Notes under the pieces: model-generated
Told to the model about the DNA's origin: nothing
Database searches by the model: none
Seen by the model: only the letters and a program-made list of their open reading frames with translations
In this document: in pieces, positions 63,721 through 64,000 of the stretch
How positions within the stretch are numbered: the first letter of the stretch is position 1
Layout of the letters: every line of letters starts with the position of its first letter
From: Sacculina carcini
Lineage: Eukaryota > Arthropoda > Thecostraca > Sacculinidae
NCBI GenBank assembly: GCA_916048095.2
Contig: OU696571.1
Location: 10,457,449-10,521,448 of the forward strand
DNA length: 64,000 bases
Reading direction: 5' to 3'
Program-made: the position numbers and the translations under genes

Positions 63721-64000
63721 GCCGATAAAATCATGAAATATGAAAAAGATTACATAATATTAAACACTTAATCATGCGATAAATATCTAAAAACCATACT
63801 TACTTTACTCAACAACAAACTCAAACGCAGACAACAACGAATACATTCATAACGCATGTAACACGAGAAACAGAATAGTTATGAACAACTGGTACAGCCT
63901 ATGTAAATATATGTGAACGGGAAAGCAGCAGCACACTACATCACTCCCCCGCCGAGGCGTGGAGCGCCATGGTTAGCCGAGCACTGCGAGTAACACTGTA
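63721..64000. other. AT-rich, nothing recognised
   Basis: End of window. No coding sequence or element boundary was seen. Confidence 0.5.

Overview
This is animal (eukaryotic) DNA, most likely from a marine or other aquatic invertebrate. There are no operons or bacterial gene spacing. The sequence is AT-rich and full of TA, TG/CA and minisatellite runs. It carries a typical invertebrate transposon load: CR1/L2-like and I-group LINEs, a BEL/Pao remnant, several Ty3/gypsy elements of CsRn1 type primed by tRNA-Trp, mariner and IS630/Tc1-like DNA transposons, hAT elements and MITEs with exact 8-bp target duplications, and a tRNA-derived SINE. The phylum cannot be fixed from the sequence alone.

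Layout. 1-3590: reverse-strand CR1/L2-like LINE whose ORF1 has a PHD finger. 3948-7338: decayed BEL/Pao element with a hAT MITE in gag. 7366-8230: mariner remnant with folded-back ends. 8405-9905: 3' ends of two unrelated gypsy elements, back to back. 12247-16200: IS630/Tc1-like transposon whose inverted arms are arrays of a 21-bp repeat, itself hit by a hAT MITE and a LINE. 16555-18122: 1.57-kb non-autonomous hAT element. 19222-24159: the best host-gene candidate, two or three reverse-strand exons with matching splice phases. 24907-27570: SINE, MITE, microsatellites and a LINE tail.

27936-40810 is a four-level nest. A roughly 0.3-kb hAT MITE was entered by a second copy of the 1.57-kb hAT element. 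That copy was entered by an 11-kb CsRn1-type gypsy composite. Inside the composite a second, almost identical gypsy internal region plus LTR lies in opposite orientation. Both gag-pol sets are open, so these are the youngest and the only apparently intact protein-coding units in the window.

41400-48230: LINE fragments, the second SINE copy and a gypsy integrase fragment. 48260-56884: I-group LINE with ORF1, endonuclease, RT and RNase H, split by a gypsy element (52302-55422). In that gypsy element gag, protease and most of RT have been replaced by a host-like double-stranded-RNA-binding domain. 57640-60845: a single-ORF LINE with a C-terminal restriction-like endonuclease; its N-terminus carries a nuclear-receptor-type C4 zinc finger followed by a PHD finger. 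62779-63720: another CsRn1-type pol end, interrupted by a LINE 3' tail.

How the pieces relate: nearly everything is transposon. The elements interact mainly by insertion into one another, and several target duplications are exact enough to order the events. The items most worth following up are the nuclear-receptor-finger LINE, the dsRBD-carrying gypsy, the inverted gypsy composite and the 21-bp-armed transposon.
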